Assembly: GCF_012720115.1 (NCBI RefSeq)
Contig: NZ_VNWN01000008.1
Coordinates: 62,001 to 126,000, forward strand
Direction of reading: 5' to 3'
Length of the DNA stretch: 64,000 bases
From: Sneathiella chinensis
GTDB taxonomy: Bacteria > Pseudomonadota > Alphaproteobacteria > Sneathiellales > Sneathiellaceae
The position numbers and the translations under genes were made by a program. The notes under the pieces are model-generated. The model had not been told where the DNA came from, searched no databases, and was given only the letters and a program-made list of their open reading frames with translations. How positions within the stretch are numbered: position 1 is the first letter of the stretch; each line of letters opens with the position of its first letter. Positions 17,126 to 26,420 of this stretch are shown here, one piece after another.

Positions 17126-17935
17126 ATGGAGCGCATCAAAGAGGCCATTTCGAAAGCCCGGGAAACGCAGCACCTGGGATCAAGTATCCGCCTGTCACCG
17201 AAAGGGCGGGCATGGCAGGTGGAAAAAGAAACGCTGGATTTTTCCTATGAGCAGACCCGCGTTGTAAAACCGGATCCTGCCCATCTGTCTGCCAACCGGA
17301 TTATTGTCCTGCCAGGCGAAGACGCCGACACCGTTCACTTCGACATCCTGCGCACACAAATCCTGTCCCGCATGCAGATGGAAGGATGGAAGACACTGGC
17401 CATTACCTCGCCAACGCCCGGTTGCGGCAAAACGGTTGTGGCCATCAATCTGGCCCTCAGCATTGCCAAGCAAACCGACAAAACCGCCCTGCTGGCGGAT
17501 TTCGACCTTAGAAAACCCAAGGTTGCCGAATATCTGGGCTTGCCCGAGGGAAAAGGGATCACCGACTATCTGGCCGGTACGGTGCCGCTGTCGGAAATAC
17601 TGGTCAACCCGGATGTGCCCCATCTGGTTGTCCTTCCCCATATGACCCCCATTCGCACCTCGACCGAGACCCTGACATCGGGGGCGGTCAAATCGCTGGT
17701 GGCGGACCTTCGGGACCGGTATGACAGCCGGATCGTGATCTTTGACCTGCCGCCCCTTCTGGCCAGTGACGATACCATCGCCTTCCTGCCGCAGGTGGAC
17801 TGCGTTCTGCTGGTGGTATCCAGCGGGCAAAGCTCCCCGACCGAGGTCAAGGAAGCCCAAAGAAAGCTGAAGGCAGACAACCTGCTGGGCGTTGTCCTCA
17901 ACAAATCAACGGAAAAGCATCAGGTCTATTACTGA
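17126..17935 (+). CDS. Bacterial tyrosine kinase (BY-kinase), CpsD/CapB/EpsG-like
   Basis: A 269-residue cytoplasmic P-loop kinase. Walker A is SPTPGCGKT (about 95-103), Walker A' is LLADFDLRKP and Walker B is IVIFDLPP. BY-kinases autophosphorylate a C-terminal tyrosine cluster and cycle between an octamer and a monomer to control EPS polymerisation with the Wzz-type partner, here the gene directly upstream. The usual tyrosine cluster is reduced to the final two residues (HQVYY), so regulation may differ or the protein may act mainly as an ATPase. ATG 17126 has AGGAG 5-9 bases upstream; it starts 9 bases after the chain-length gene. Confidence 0.9.
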   Translation: MERIKEAISKARETQHLGSSIRLSPKGRAWQVEKETLDFSYEQTRVVKPDPAHLSANRIIVLPGEDADTVHFDILRTQILSRMQMEGWKTLAITSPTPGCGKTVVAINLALSIAKQTDKTALLADFDLRKPKVAEYLGLPEGKGITDYLAGTVPLSEILVNPDVPHLVVLPHMTPIRTSTETLTSGAVKSLVADLRDRYDSRIVIFDLPPLLASDDTIAFLPQVDCVLLVVSSGQSSPTEVKEAQRKLKADNLLGVVLNKSTEKHQVYY

Positions 17936-17970
17936 GTAAGCCGCTGGATCGGCAAGGCAGGGAACATCCC

Positions 17971-19539
17971 ATGAGTGGCATTGAACCGGTTGAACATATG
18001 GCAAGGATTTCGGGTGGCATCGTCAATTGGCGAAAGCTGCTTCTGATTGCGGCGGTGACGCTGGTTTCCATCCTGTATATTCCCGATGCCGAACAATTAT
18101 GGTCCGCGTGGCTCCGGCAGGAAGAGTTCAGCCACGGCCCGCTGATGTTTCTGGTCGCGCTGTACCTGTTATGGCGACGCCGGGTGTTGCTGGATTATCC
18201 GGATCGGCGCGGCACTATTCTTGGGGTCGGGGCCATCCTTCTGGCCGTTTTCGTCTATGCCTTGTCCATCAAGGCAGGCATCCAGAATACCCGCCATCTG
18301 GGTTTCCTGCTGCTGATTTTCGGGCTTTTCCTGACCTTTGGCGGCGTAACCTATGCCCGGTTTGTCTTTCCGTCCCTGATCCTGTTGCCCTTTGTTGTCC
18401 CCCCGCCCAGCTTCCTGAATTCAAACCTGTCCTACGGGCTGCAATTGTTCTCCTCCGACCTCAGCGTTTCGTGGCTTCGCTGGGTCGGGGTGACGGTCTT
18501 TCAGGACGGCAACATCATTGACCTTGGCACCTTGCGCCTGCAGGTCGCCGAGGCCTGTAGCGGGCTAAGATACCTGTACCCCATGGTGGGCCTCGGGGTC
18601 CTGACCGCCATGCTGTTCGACATCCCCCTCTGGAAGCGGGGGCTGTTTGTCGGCATTGCCGCCGGGGTCGCCATTATCATGAACAGTGTCCGGATTTTCC
18701 TGACCGGCCTGTTTGTTGAAATCACGGATATGGGCATTTCGGAAGGCTTCTTTCACCTGTTCGAAGGCTGGGTCTTCTTCCTGTTTTCTTTCGTTGTCAC
18801 CCTAGGCTTGTGCTGGATAACCCTGAAACGATCCGAAAGAAAAAGCCTTGGCAGGGGTGTCATGTCCGTGCCCGAACCCACAGGCCGGGAACCGGCGCCC
18901 ATGGCCCTCGTTCCGGTCACTGTCGCCCTGATCCTGTGCATCCTGTTCCTGCCCCTTGCCACTTATCTGCGCCATCTGGAACCCAGCATCCCGGCCCGGG
19001 CATCGTTCAACAGCTTCCCCCTCAAGATCAACGGCATGATCGCCGAGGAAGACCTGCTGCCCGGCGTTGAACAGGAAATCCTGCAACTGAGTGATTATTT
19101 TCTCGGCCACTACCGCACCGGGGAAGGCCCGCCCATCACCCTGTTTGCCGGATATTACGAACAGCAGTCGGCGGGGAAGACCCCTCATTCCCCGCGGGTC
19201 TGCATCCCTTCCGGCGGATGGAAGATCGAGGATTTGCAAACCATTTCCCTGCCCCGCGGCGACACCACCGTCCCCATAAACCGGGTTCTGATCGGCAAGG
19301 GCGACCAGAAACTTCTGGTCTATTACTGGTTCCAGCAGCGGGGCACCTTCATCGCCAATGAATATATGGCAAAGTTTAACCTGCTTTGGGGGGGATTGAC
19401 CTCATCCCGGACGGACGGTGCCCTGATCCGGCTGTCCTTGCCGCTGCGCTCGGAACAGGAAATCCCGGAAGCGGAAAAGCGGCTGGCGGGCTTTACCCAA
19501 GAGGTGTTCCGAATTTTGCCCGCCTATGTCCCGGATTGA
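17971..19539 (+). CDS. Exosortase with C-terminal EpsI domain (XrtA/XrtD-type)
   Basis: A 522-residue fusion. Residues about 20-290 are the multi-spanning exosortase, a membrane cysteine transpeptidase that cleaves PEP-CTERM-like sorting tails. The predicted catalytic triad is Cys196 in AEACSGLRYLYPMVG, Arg241 in NSVRIFLTG and His262 in GFFHLFEGW, all conserved. Residues about 320-520 resemble EpsI, which in other loci is a separate gene, with the CIPSGGW motif (PRVCIPSGGWKIED). The fusion occurs in both XrtA and XrtD lineages; I cannot settle which by reading, although the locus partners are those of XrtA systems. No protein with a recognisable sorting tail is encoded in this window. It follows the BY-kinase by 35 bases. 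Confidence 0.9.
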   Translation: MSGIEPVEHMARISGGIVNWRKLLLIAAVTLVSILYIPDAEQLWSAWLRQEEFSHGPLMFLVALYLLWRRRVLLDYPDRRGTILGVGAILLAVFVYALSIKAGIQNTRHLGFLLLIFGLFLTFGGVTYARFVFPSLILLPFVVPPPSFLNSNLSYGLQLFSSDLSVSWLRWVGVTVFQDGNIIDLGTLRLQVAEACSGLRYLYPMVGLGVLTAMLFDIPLWKRGLFVGIAAGVAIIMNSVRIFLTGLFVEITDMGISEGFFHLFEGWVFFLFSFVVTLGLCWITLKRSERKSLGRGVMSVPEPTGREPAPMALVPVTVALILCILFLPLATYLRHLEPSIPARASFNSFPLKINGMIAEEDLLPGVEQEILQLSDYFLGHYRTGEGPPITLFAGYYEQQSAGKTPHSPRVCIPSGGWKIEDLQTISLPRGDTTVPINRVLIGKGDQKLLVYYWFQQRGTFIANEYMAKFNLLWGGLTSSRTDGALIRLSLPLRSEQEIPEAEKRLAGFTQEVFRILPAYVPD

Positions 19540-19559
19540 GGTAGCAACAGGCGCGCCGG

Positions 19560-20879
19560 TTATTGCTCGGTCATACCGCGAGAGAAACTGGCGAGGATCG
19601 GATCAAGGAAGTAATCCAGTGCGGTCCGCTCCCCGGTTGCAATCATTACATCCGCCTGCATGCCCGGTCGAAGCTGTTCCAGCGAGATGTTTGACCCTTC
19701 AAGGCTCTCGATCTCGACCTGTGCCTGATAGTAATAGGTTCCTGTCCGCTCATTCAGAAGACTGTCTGCCGAGACACTGACCACGGTGCCATCCACCGGT
19801 TTGGTTGACCGCTGGCTGAAGGCGGGAAAGCGGATTTGCGCCTTGGCCCCGATATGCACGGATTCGATATCTGTCGGGTTCACTTCGGCCCCGACCACCA
19901 GCTTTTCATCGACCGGCACGATATCCAGAAGGGCGCTGCCCGGCTGGATCACGCCGCCGGTGGTGTATACCTGCAGATTGACGACAAGGCCGCTGTTCGG
20001 CGCCCGCACCTCGGTCCGATTGAGGATATCCAGCGCCGAGCGTTCCTGCTCGCTCAGATCAAACAGAAGCGACTGCACATCCCGAAGCTGGGCCACCGCC
20101 TCGTTCAGGACGGAATTTCCAAGTTCCGTGATCTGCAACCGGATTTCCCCAATGGCCTGCTTTGTCTGAGCAATCTTGGCGATGCTCTGGCCCTTGACGC
20201 CGGTCAGTTCCGCCGCTGTTCTTTGCAGCGACCTGAGGCGGGTTCGCTTGGCCAGTTGCTTGCGCACCAGTTCTTCCACATCCTTCAATTCATCCTGTAT
20301 CAGGGCCAGTTGCTCCTCGGCGGAGGCGATCTGCCCCTCCAGCCCGATCACTTCTTCATCAAGTTGAGCGATTTTCTGTTCCAGAATAGTGATCTGCCCT
20401 TCATAGGCCAGTCGGCGGGCCTCAAAAATATTCTGTTGACCCAGCATGGCCTCCCTCACGTTGGGCTCGTCCTGACGCTCCAGAAGCCACGGATCGAACG
20501 TGATCTTGTCCGCCCGATCCCGCTCTGCAATCAAGCGGGCCTGCTCGGCAAGGGCGACCGTTTTCCGACCCGACAAAATGGCAAGAGAGGCCCGCGCCTG
20601 GGTTTCATCCAGCTTGATCAGGACCTGCCCCTTGTTGACGAAATCCCCATCCTTGACCAGAATTTCGCCGACAATACCGCCCTCCAGATGCTGAACGGTC
20701 TTGCGGTTTCCCTCAACACTGACCGTGCCGCGGGCAATAGCCGCGCTGCCCAGCGGGGCAAATGCCGCCCATCCCAGGAAAACCCCGAAGAACAGAAAGA
20801 CAATCACCAGCCCTGCAATGACCGGCCGTGAAACCCCGATCACCTCACCAGTGCCGGGGGCCCCTTCCCGTTTCCACAT
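19560..20879 (-). CDS. HlyD-family type I secretion periplasmic adaptor
   Basis: A 439-residue membrane-fusion protein of a type I secretion system (PrtE/HlyD type). It has one N-terminal transmembrane helix (about 21-43), a lipoyl/biotinyl-like half at about 60-95 (SVEGNRKTVQHLEGGIVGEILVKDGDFV), a long coiled coil (about 100-270) that spans the periplasm to TolC, and the second half-lipoyl plus beta-barrel (RAPNSGLVVNL, GGVIQPG). It starts 3 bases after the ABC-transporter gene and forms one operon with it. The TolC-type outer-membrane partner is not in this window. I infer that the 1381-residue RTX protein at 37476 is its cargo. Confidence 0.9.
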   Translation of the reverse strand: MWKREGAPGTGEVIGVSRPVIAGLVIVFLFFGVFLGWAAFAPLGSAAIARGTVSVEGNRKTVQHLEGGIVGEILVKDGDFVNKGQVLIKLDETQARASLAILSGRKTVALAEQARLIAERDRADKITFDPWLLERQDEPNVREAMLGQQNIFEARRLAYEGQITILEQKIAQLDEEVIGLEGQIASAEEQLALIQDELKDVEELVRKQLAKRTRLRSLQRTAAELTGVKGQSIAKIAQTKQAIGEIRLQITELGNSVLNEAVAQLRDVQSLLFDLSEQERSALDILNRTEVRAPNSGLVVNLQVYTTGGVIQPGSALLDIVPVDEKLVVGAEVNPTDIESVHIGAKAQIRFPAFSQRSTKPVDGTVVSVSADSLLNERTGTYYYQAQVEIESLEGSNISLEQLRPGMQADVMIATGERTALDYFLDPILASFSRGMTEQ

Positions 20880-20882
20880 GAC

Positions 20883-22949
20883 CTATTCGCTCTCCTTCAA
20901 TCGCTTCATCATTTCATCCTGCCGTCCGGCCGTGTACAGGCCATAGATTTCCTCCACTTCCTGATCGGACAGGTCCCGGCCTGCCAGCGCCCGGATTTCC
21001 TGCCGGATATCATCCGTAAGTTCAGGGGGGGATCCCTTTCCCGTTTCGCCGTCCATCGGGGGGCCTCCAAGGGAGATGACGCCGGAGCTGTCTTTCCGGC
21101 CAGCCTTCCGCCCCCGTCCCGACGCGGACCGACCGGCGGCACCGGTCTTTTTTGCGTTCAGTTGCGCCATACGGACCTGCCGGGCGGCCTGTTTGTCTTC
21201 TGCCTCGCCGCCGCCTGCTGCGATCAGGGGCGGCGTTCCCTGCAGGCGTTCCAGCACCGCATCCCGATCGCCAAAATCATCGACAGTGCCGCCCCGCAAG
21301 ACCAGAACCTTATCCACCTCCCGCAGCACATTGGGCCGGTGTGCAATAACAATCACCGTCGCTCCTTCCTGCTTGAGGGTTCGCATGGCCTCCATCAGGG
21401 CGGATTCGCCTGCATTGTCCAGATTGGCGTTGGGCTCATCCAGAACCAGCAGGCTGGGTTTCCCATAGAGCGCCCGGGCCAACCCGATCCGCTGGCGCTG
21501 TCCGCCGGACAGGGCCGCCCCGCCATCGCCGATTTCCGTCTCATACCCCTTTTCCAGTCGCAGGATCATCTGGTGCACCCCGGCCTTGTTGGCGGCGGCA
21601 ACCACGTCATCCGGGTCTCCCTCTCCCATACGGGCGATATTTTCGCGGATGGTGCCGGAAAACAGCTCGATATCCTGCGGCAGATAGCCGATATACCGGC
21701 CCCGGTCATCTGCCGCCCATTCGGCAACATCCATATTGTCCAGACGGGAATGGCCCGTGCGCGGGGTGATATTGCCGACTAGAATTCGGGCCAGCGTGGA
21801 TTTCCCCGATGCCGTGGGGCCGATCAGACCCAGCGATTCCCCGGCCTGCAACTTGAAATTCACATTGCGAAGCACCGGAATGGTGCTGCCCGGATGGATA
21901 TAGGTCACGCCTTCCACACTCACATGACCGGCCGGGCGGGGCAGCGGCATGAACTTGTCACTGATCGGCGCATCCTCTAGCAAGGTGCTCAGCCGCCCAT
22001 AGGCGGACCGGGCGCCTAGAAACCCTTTCCAGGTGGAAATCGCCTGCTCAACCGGGGCCAACGCCCGCCCCATGATGATGGAACTGGCGATCATGGCACC
22101 GGCCGTCATCTCCCCCTGAATGACCAGCAGGGCCGCCACCGCAGAAACCGTGATCTGCAGGAAGGTTCGGATAAACTTGGTCACAGCCGAGATCATGCCG
22201 CCAAGATCACTTGCCTTGCCCTGCTGCTCCAGCGCGCCCAGATGCTCCTTGTGCCATTTTCCGATCAGGTTGGGCATCATCCCCATGGCCGCGATTACAT
22301 CCGCATTGCGGGCCGATGCCTCGGCGTGGTTCATGGCCGCGATATTGTACTTGCCTGCATCCATCAGCGGGCGCCGGGTCAGCATCTCATTGGCCAGTGC
22401 CAGACCGAACAGAAAAACCGCTCCAAGGGTGGCAATCGCCCCCAGATAAGGATGCAGCAAAAACAAAATTCCCAGAAAAACGGGCGCGAAAGGCGCATCC
22501 AGAATGGGGAAAATGCTGGCCCCGGTCAGGTAATTCCGAACCGTCGACAGATCCCGCAGCCCCTGAATATTCGGCTCTTTTCCCTGTTTCAGGGTGCTGT
22601 TGATACTGGCCTTCAGGGCGGTCCCGCCCAGTTTTTTGTCCAGCCAGCTACTCAACCGGACCAGAACGAAGGACCGGACCCCTTCCAGCGAAGCCATGGT
22701 CAGCAGCGACACGGCCGCGATGATGACCAGCATCAGCAAGGTATCCGTATTTCGGCTGGAAATGACCCTGTCGAACACCTGCATCATAAAGAGCGGCGCC
22801 GTCAGCATCAGCAGATTGATGGCAAGGCCGAAAAGGGCAACCCCGAGGAAAACCCGGTTGCACTTTCGAAGGGTATCTGAAAGCAGCGTGTTTTTTTGTT
22901 TCGTCACCGGAATATCCTGCGGTCGACTCCGAGTGGTGCTGTCATTCAT
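20883..22949 (-). CDS. Type I secretion system ABC transporter (permease-ATPase)
   Basis: A 688-residue PrtD-like half-transporter. About six membrane helices occupy residues 40-310, followed by an ATPase domain (about 335-560) with Walker A GPTASGKST, signature LSGGQRQR, Walker B LLVLDEP and the switch histidine in IAHRPN. There is no N-terminal C39 peptidase or C39-like domain, as in PrtD-type exporters of RTX and other C-terminally targeted proteins. After the ATPase comes an unusual hydrophilic tail of about 115 residues, rich in Gly, Lys, Arg and Ala, ending in a charged helix (DDIRQEIRALAGRDLSDQEV). The start is taken as ATG 22949; no good Shine-Dalgarno is visible and the open frame extends further upstream. 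Confidence 0.9.
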   Translation of the reverse strand: MNDSTTRSRPQDIPVTKQKNTLLSDTLRKCNRVFLGVALFGLAINLLMLTAPLFMMQVFDRVISSRNTDTLLMLVIIAAVSLLTMASLEGVRSFVLVRLSSWLDKKLGGTALKASINSTLKQGKEPNIQGLRDLSTVRNYLTGASIFPILDAPFAPVFLGILFLLHPYLGAIATLGAVFLFGLALANEMLTRRPLMDAGKYNIAAMNHAEASARNADVIAAMGMMPNLIGKWHKEHLGALEQQGKASDLGGMISAVTKFIRTFLQITVSAVAALLVIQGEMTAGAMIASSIIMGRALAPVEQAISTWKGFLGARSAYGRLSTLLEDAPISDKFMPLPRPAGHVSVEGVTYIHPGSTIPVLRNVNFKLQAGESLGLIGPTASGKSTLARILVGNITPRTGHSRLDNMDVAEWAADDRGRYIGYLPQDIELFSGTIRENIARMGEGDPDDVVAAANKAGVHQMILRLEKGYETEIGDGGAALSGGQRQRIGLARALYGKPSLLVLDEPNANLDNAGESALMEAMRTLKQEGATVIVIAHRPNVLREVDKVLVLRGGTVDDFGDRDAVLERLQGTPPLIAAGGGEAEDKQAARQVRMAQLNAKKTGAAGRSASGRGRKAGRKDSSGVISLGGPPMDGETGKGSPPELTDDIRQEIRALAGRDLSDQEVEEIYGLYTAGRQDEMMKRLKESE

Positions 22950-23169
22950 ATAGGAAAGCCGGACCGAAAAAGAAAACCCGGCGAAAACAGGGCCGCAGAG
23001 GACAGAGACCTGCAAAAACCGTTGCCTTAAAACAACGCTGCATTAGTTCTTTACTATATTTCAATTTCAATAAGTTGTGTATTGGAACTGCCTACGCCTA
23101 TACTTCAGCAGATTTTAATGTTGGAGTATCACTCAAGAACATTTCAATCCTGACCAACGGGAGGCATTC

Positions 23170-23802
23170 ATGAACAAGAGCATATCCCTGAGAAAAGCCC
23201 TGGTAGTGTCCTGTATTGCGTTTCTGTCAGTGTTCCTATCCGGCTGCGCATCCCAGCCTGAACTTTCTGGCGCCGCGCCGGACACCCTTGCTTCGGCCCC
23301 GGACTATGTGATCGGTCCGCGAGACGAACTTCACATCTTTGTCTGGCAAAACCCTGACCTTACCGTCACCGTGCCTGTCCGCCCCGATGGCAAGATTTCC
23401 ACGCCGCTGATCGGCGATATGCAAGCCTCTGAAAAGACACCCGAGGAATTGGGCCGGAACATTACGGAACGACTGACGAAATATGTGGTTGATCCGGTGG
23501 TGACCGTGTCCGTCATTGAATTCGCAGGCCCCTACAGCCAGCAGGTCCGCATTGTCGGGCAGGCGGTACAGCCCATGGCCATTGCCTTCAATGACCGGAT
23601 GACCGTTCTGGATGCCCTGATCGCGGTGGGCGGCATGACAGAGTTTGCGGCCGGCAACCGGTCCGTTATCGTGCGCCGGGAAGCGGGTGTTGAAAAATCC
23701 TACCGGGTCAGGTTGGCCGATCTGTTGCTGGATGGTGACGTTTCTGCCAATGTTCCCCTGTTACCGGGGGATATCATTATCATTCCGGAAAGTTTCTTCT
23801 AG
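23170..23802 (+). CDS. Outer-membrane polysaccharide export lipoprotein (Wza/EpsE-like)
   Basis: A 210-residue lipoprotein. The signal peptide ends in the lipobox LSGC with Cys26 as the lipidation site. The Poly_export (PES) domain (about 45-125) starts with YVIGPRDELHIFVWQNPDLT, and a SLBB domain follows (VRIVGQAVQPMAIAFNDRMTVLDALIAVGG). It is short compared with Wza (about 380), like the PEP-CTERM-linked export proteins with one SLBB domain. It would form the outer-membrane exit for the EPS. A GGGAGG site precedes the ATG. It is divergent from the type I secretion operon, with 220 bases between, and starts the second EPS transcription unit. Confidence 0.92.
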   Translation: MNKSISLRKALVVSCIAFLSVFLSGCASQPELSGAAPDTLASAPDYVIGPRDELHIFVWQNPDLTVTVPVRPDGKISTPLIGDMQASEKTPEELGRNITERLTKYVVDPVVTVSVIEFAGPYSQQVRIVGQAVQPMAIAFNDRMTVLDALIAVGGMTEFAAGNRSVIVRREAGVEKSYRVRLADLLLDGDVSANVPLLPGDIIIIPESFF

Positions 23803-23881
23803 ATTTTTTCGTGAAAATCCGGAAAGTGATTTCAAAAGTAAAAACAAATATTTGGCGGTTCAGGTTGTGAAAAATGTCGTA

Positions 23882-25345
23882 ATGGGGGACTCCCCTGTAA
23901 ATGCAGATCAGAAAATTCGGTATCATGTGTTGAAATATTCTGCGCTTGTCACCGGTGTCCTTGCCCTGACCGCCCCGCTTTCGGCTGCTGCGGACGAATG
24001 GACGTTCACGCCCTATGTGGGGATCAGCGAACAGTTTACGGACAACGCCTTCGGAACCCCGTCCAACGAGAAAAGCGACTTTGTCACCAGTCTGGATGCG
24101 GGCATTACCATTGAGGGGGAAAGCCGCCGGGCCAGCCTGAACGCCTCCTACAATATCTCGCAGGATTATTACGCCAAGTATCACGAACTGGACGGTTACA
24201 CCCAGGAAATGCTGGGGATCGGTAATGTGGAACTGTTCGAGGACCATGTGTTCGTGGATGGGCGCCTCAGCTTTACCGAAGAAACACTGGCCCGCTCCGG
24301 CAATCAGGCGGCGACGGACCGGACCATTGGCAGCGACCGGACACAGGTCTTCAACGGCCAGATCAGCCCGTATTATGTACAGAATTTTGGCAACTGGGCG
24401 GCAGGCATCGCCCGGTACAGCTATTCCGAAACCCGGTTCTCCGAACCCAATGTGGGCGGCACCAGCATCGAGCCGGAAGACCGCAAGACCCATGAGTTCC
24501 GGGTTACCGTGGAAAGCGGAACCCGCTTTGCCGACTATAACTGGACCTGGGATGCCGGGACGGTCAAGTCCGAGGCCGACAACGGGGATGAATTCAACCA
24601 GAACTCAACCACAGGGACGATCCAGTATCCGCTGAACAGTCGTTTTGCCCTTCTCGGGACCCTTGGATATGACGATTTTGCCGTTGATAACGTGGATGAC
24701 GACGAGATCAGCGGCGTCTTTGGCGGTGCCGGCCTGCGCTGGACCCCCAGCCCGCGCACGGATGTCAGCGTTCAACTGGGATATCGCTATGGTGATCCGG
24801 TGGTCGATATGGATGCGGAATATGCCCTGACCAGTCTGGATACCCTGACCGCCAGCTACAAGGTAACCGTGGCCACCGCTGATCAGAGCCTGACCAACAC
24901 GGAACTGTTCGATCCGCAAGGGCAGCTCTACAAGCCGAATTTCGTCATCACCGACTATGTGGATGATGTCACCAAATCCTCAACCCTTGCGCTTGAATGG
25001 GTCGGAACGCGGGAGCGGAACACCTATTCCGTCACATCCAGCCTGATCAAGCGGGAATTCCTGAGCGACGGGTCCGACGATCAGGTTGTGTCGGTTGATG
25101 GCAAGTATAACCGCCAGCTAACCTTCCGCGCCAATGCGGGAATGACCGCCGGTTATTCACAGGTTCTGGAAGGGCGAAATGCGCTGGCCAAGGATACCAC
25201 CTACCAGCTTGGCCTTTATTATAACTATGATTTTGGCCGGGGCTTCATTGCCTCCGCATCCTATAACTTCTTCGATCGGGACTCCGCCGATGGCAGCGAC
25301 CTTCGGGAAAATGCCATCACCCTGTCCCTGACAAAGAGTTTCTGA
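23882..25345 (+). CDS. Outer-membrane beta-barrel protein of exosortase/EPS loci
   Basis: A 487-residue protein with a signal peptide (about residues 1-37, VLKYSALVTGVLALTAPLSAAADEW) and a mature part made of alternating beta strands with many Asp, Thr, Tyr and Ser, ending in the outer-membrane C-terminal pattern ITLSLTKSF (terminal Phe). It matches the PEP-CTERM-associated barrel family (TIGR03016, EpsL-like), expected to sit in the outer membrane as part of EPS export; the exact role is not known. The start could be ATG 23882 or GTG 23867. It follows the export lipoprotein by 79 bases. Confidence 0.8.
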   Translation: MGDSPVNADQKIRYHVLKYSALVTGVLALTAPLSAAADEWTFTPYVGISEQFTDNAFGTPSNEKSDFVTSLDAGITIEGESRRASLNASYNISQDYYAKYHELDGYTQEMLGIGNVELFEDHVFVDGRLSFTEETLARSGNQAATDRTIGSDRTQVFNGQISPYYVQNFGNWAAGIARYSYSETRFSEPNVGGTSIEPEDRKTHEFRVTVESGTRFADYNWTWDAGTVKSEADNGDEFNQNSTTGTIQYPLNSRFALLGTLGYDDFAVDNVDDDEISGVFGGAGLRWTPSPRTDVSVQLGYRYGDPVVDMDAEYALTSLDTLTASYKVTVATADQSLTNTELFDPQGQLYKPNFVITDYVDDVTKSSTLALEWVGTRERNTYSVTSSLIKREFLSDGSDDQVVSVDGKYNRQLTFRANAGMTAGYSQVLEGRNALAKDTTYQLGLYYNYDFGRGFIASASYNFFDRDSADGSDLRENAITLSLTKSF

Positions 25346-25364
25346 TCCACCGGCCCTGCCCGTC

Positions 25365-26342
25365 CTAGGTCTGCAGCTTGGACAGCAACAATCTGGCGAG
25401 CTCCCGGTCATTGATGACAAGGGCGGGCTCGCCCTCCCTGTCCTGTATCCGAACCGGCCCCTGAACCGTGGCCCGGCTGTCTTTCTCTTCTTCAACCGGG
25501 CCGGAAGAGGTCTCGCCGGGTTCGCTCCCCCCTGCATTGAAGACCCCGTGTGTCTTCTTGTCCGTGATCACCTCGTCCACGATGGCGCTGTCGATCCGCT
25601 CCGCCTGCTGGGCATAGCCATAGACCAGACAGGTATCACACAGGATATTGATCAGGCGGGGAATGCCCCGGCTGGCCTCAAAAATCCGCTCACAGGCCAC
25701 ATCCGTGAACAGATCGTCAAACCGGCCCGCCACCTCCAGACGATGACGGATATATTTCTCCACATCCTGCAGGGACAGGGGCACCAGATGAAAGTCCGAG
25801 GCAACCCGCTGGGCAAACTGGGCCAGTTCCGGGCGCTGCAACAGGGTTTTCAACTGCGGCTGCCCGACCAGAATCAATTGCAGTAACTGGTCATTATCCG
25901 CATTGATATTGGAGAGCAGGCGAAGCTGCTCCAGCAACCGGGTTCCCAGATTCTGCGCCTCGTCCACAATCAGGATGGTCCGTTTTCCGTGGGAATACTG
26001 ATCGATCAGAAAGGATTGCAGCAATTCATGCAAGGCCACGTGGGAGCGGTTTTCATAAGGCAGCCCGAAAGAGGACAGAACCCATTCAAGCAAGTCCCCA
26101 TCCTGAATGTTGGAGACCAGACCCACCGTGTAGTCCCGGTCCAGCTTGTTCAGCAAGTGACGGATCAGGGTTGTTTTCCCGCACCCGATCTCGCCCGTAA
26201 CAACCGTAAAACCGGCCTGGTTCATCACACCATATTCAAGCATGGCATAGGCCAGCGAATGACTGCGTCCCCAATACAGGTAATCGGGATCAGGAAGAAT
26301 AGAGAACGGCTTCCGGTTCAACCGATAGAAGTCTTCATACAT
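25365..26342 (-). CDS. XrtA/PEP-CTERM-associated AAA ATPase (ExeA-like)
   Basis: A 325-residue ATPase with Walker A GEIGCGKT (50-57) and Walker B ILIVDEAQNL (about 123-132). The opening YRLNRKPFSILPDPDYLYWG is the standard start of ExeA/GspA-like ATPases, and the subset in exosortase loci is called PEP-CTERM-associated ATPase (TIGR03015). Its job in EPS or protein sorting is unknown; ExeA assembles secretin pores with ExeB. A proline- and Glu-rich tail (about 275-325) follows. The ATG has an AGGGTG site upstream. The PrsT-type gene (26421-28844) lies 78 bases upstream on the same strand, so the two are probably one transcription unit. Confidence 0.9.
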   Translation of the reverse strand: MYEDFYRLNRKPFSILPDPDYLYWGRSHSLAYAMLEYGVMNQAGFTVVTGEIGCGKTTLIRHLLNKLDRDYTVGLVSNIQDGDLLEWVLSSFGLPYENRSHVALHELLQSFLIDQYSHGKRTILIVDEAQNLGTRLLEQLRLLSNINADNDQLLQLILVGQPQLKTLLQRPELAQFAQRVASDFHLVPLSLQDVEKYIRHRLEVAGRFDDLFTDVACERIFEASRGIPRLINILCDTCLVYGYAQQAERIDSAIVDEVITDKKTHGVFNAGGSEPGETSSGPVEEEKDSRATVQGPVRIQDREGEPALVINDRELARLLLSKLQT

Positions 26343-26420
26343 ACTGTCACCCTGTCCTGTTAATCACGACCATCTCTTGAAGCAACCAGCGCACACAAAC
26401 CGGGACACAAAACGCTGAAA

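Noticed and set aside
16193-17173. 326-codon minus-strand frame
   Set aside because: It is opposite the chain-length and BY-kinase genes, both with complete family features.
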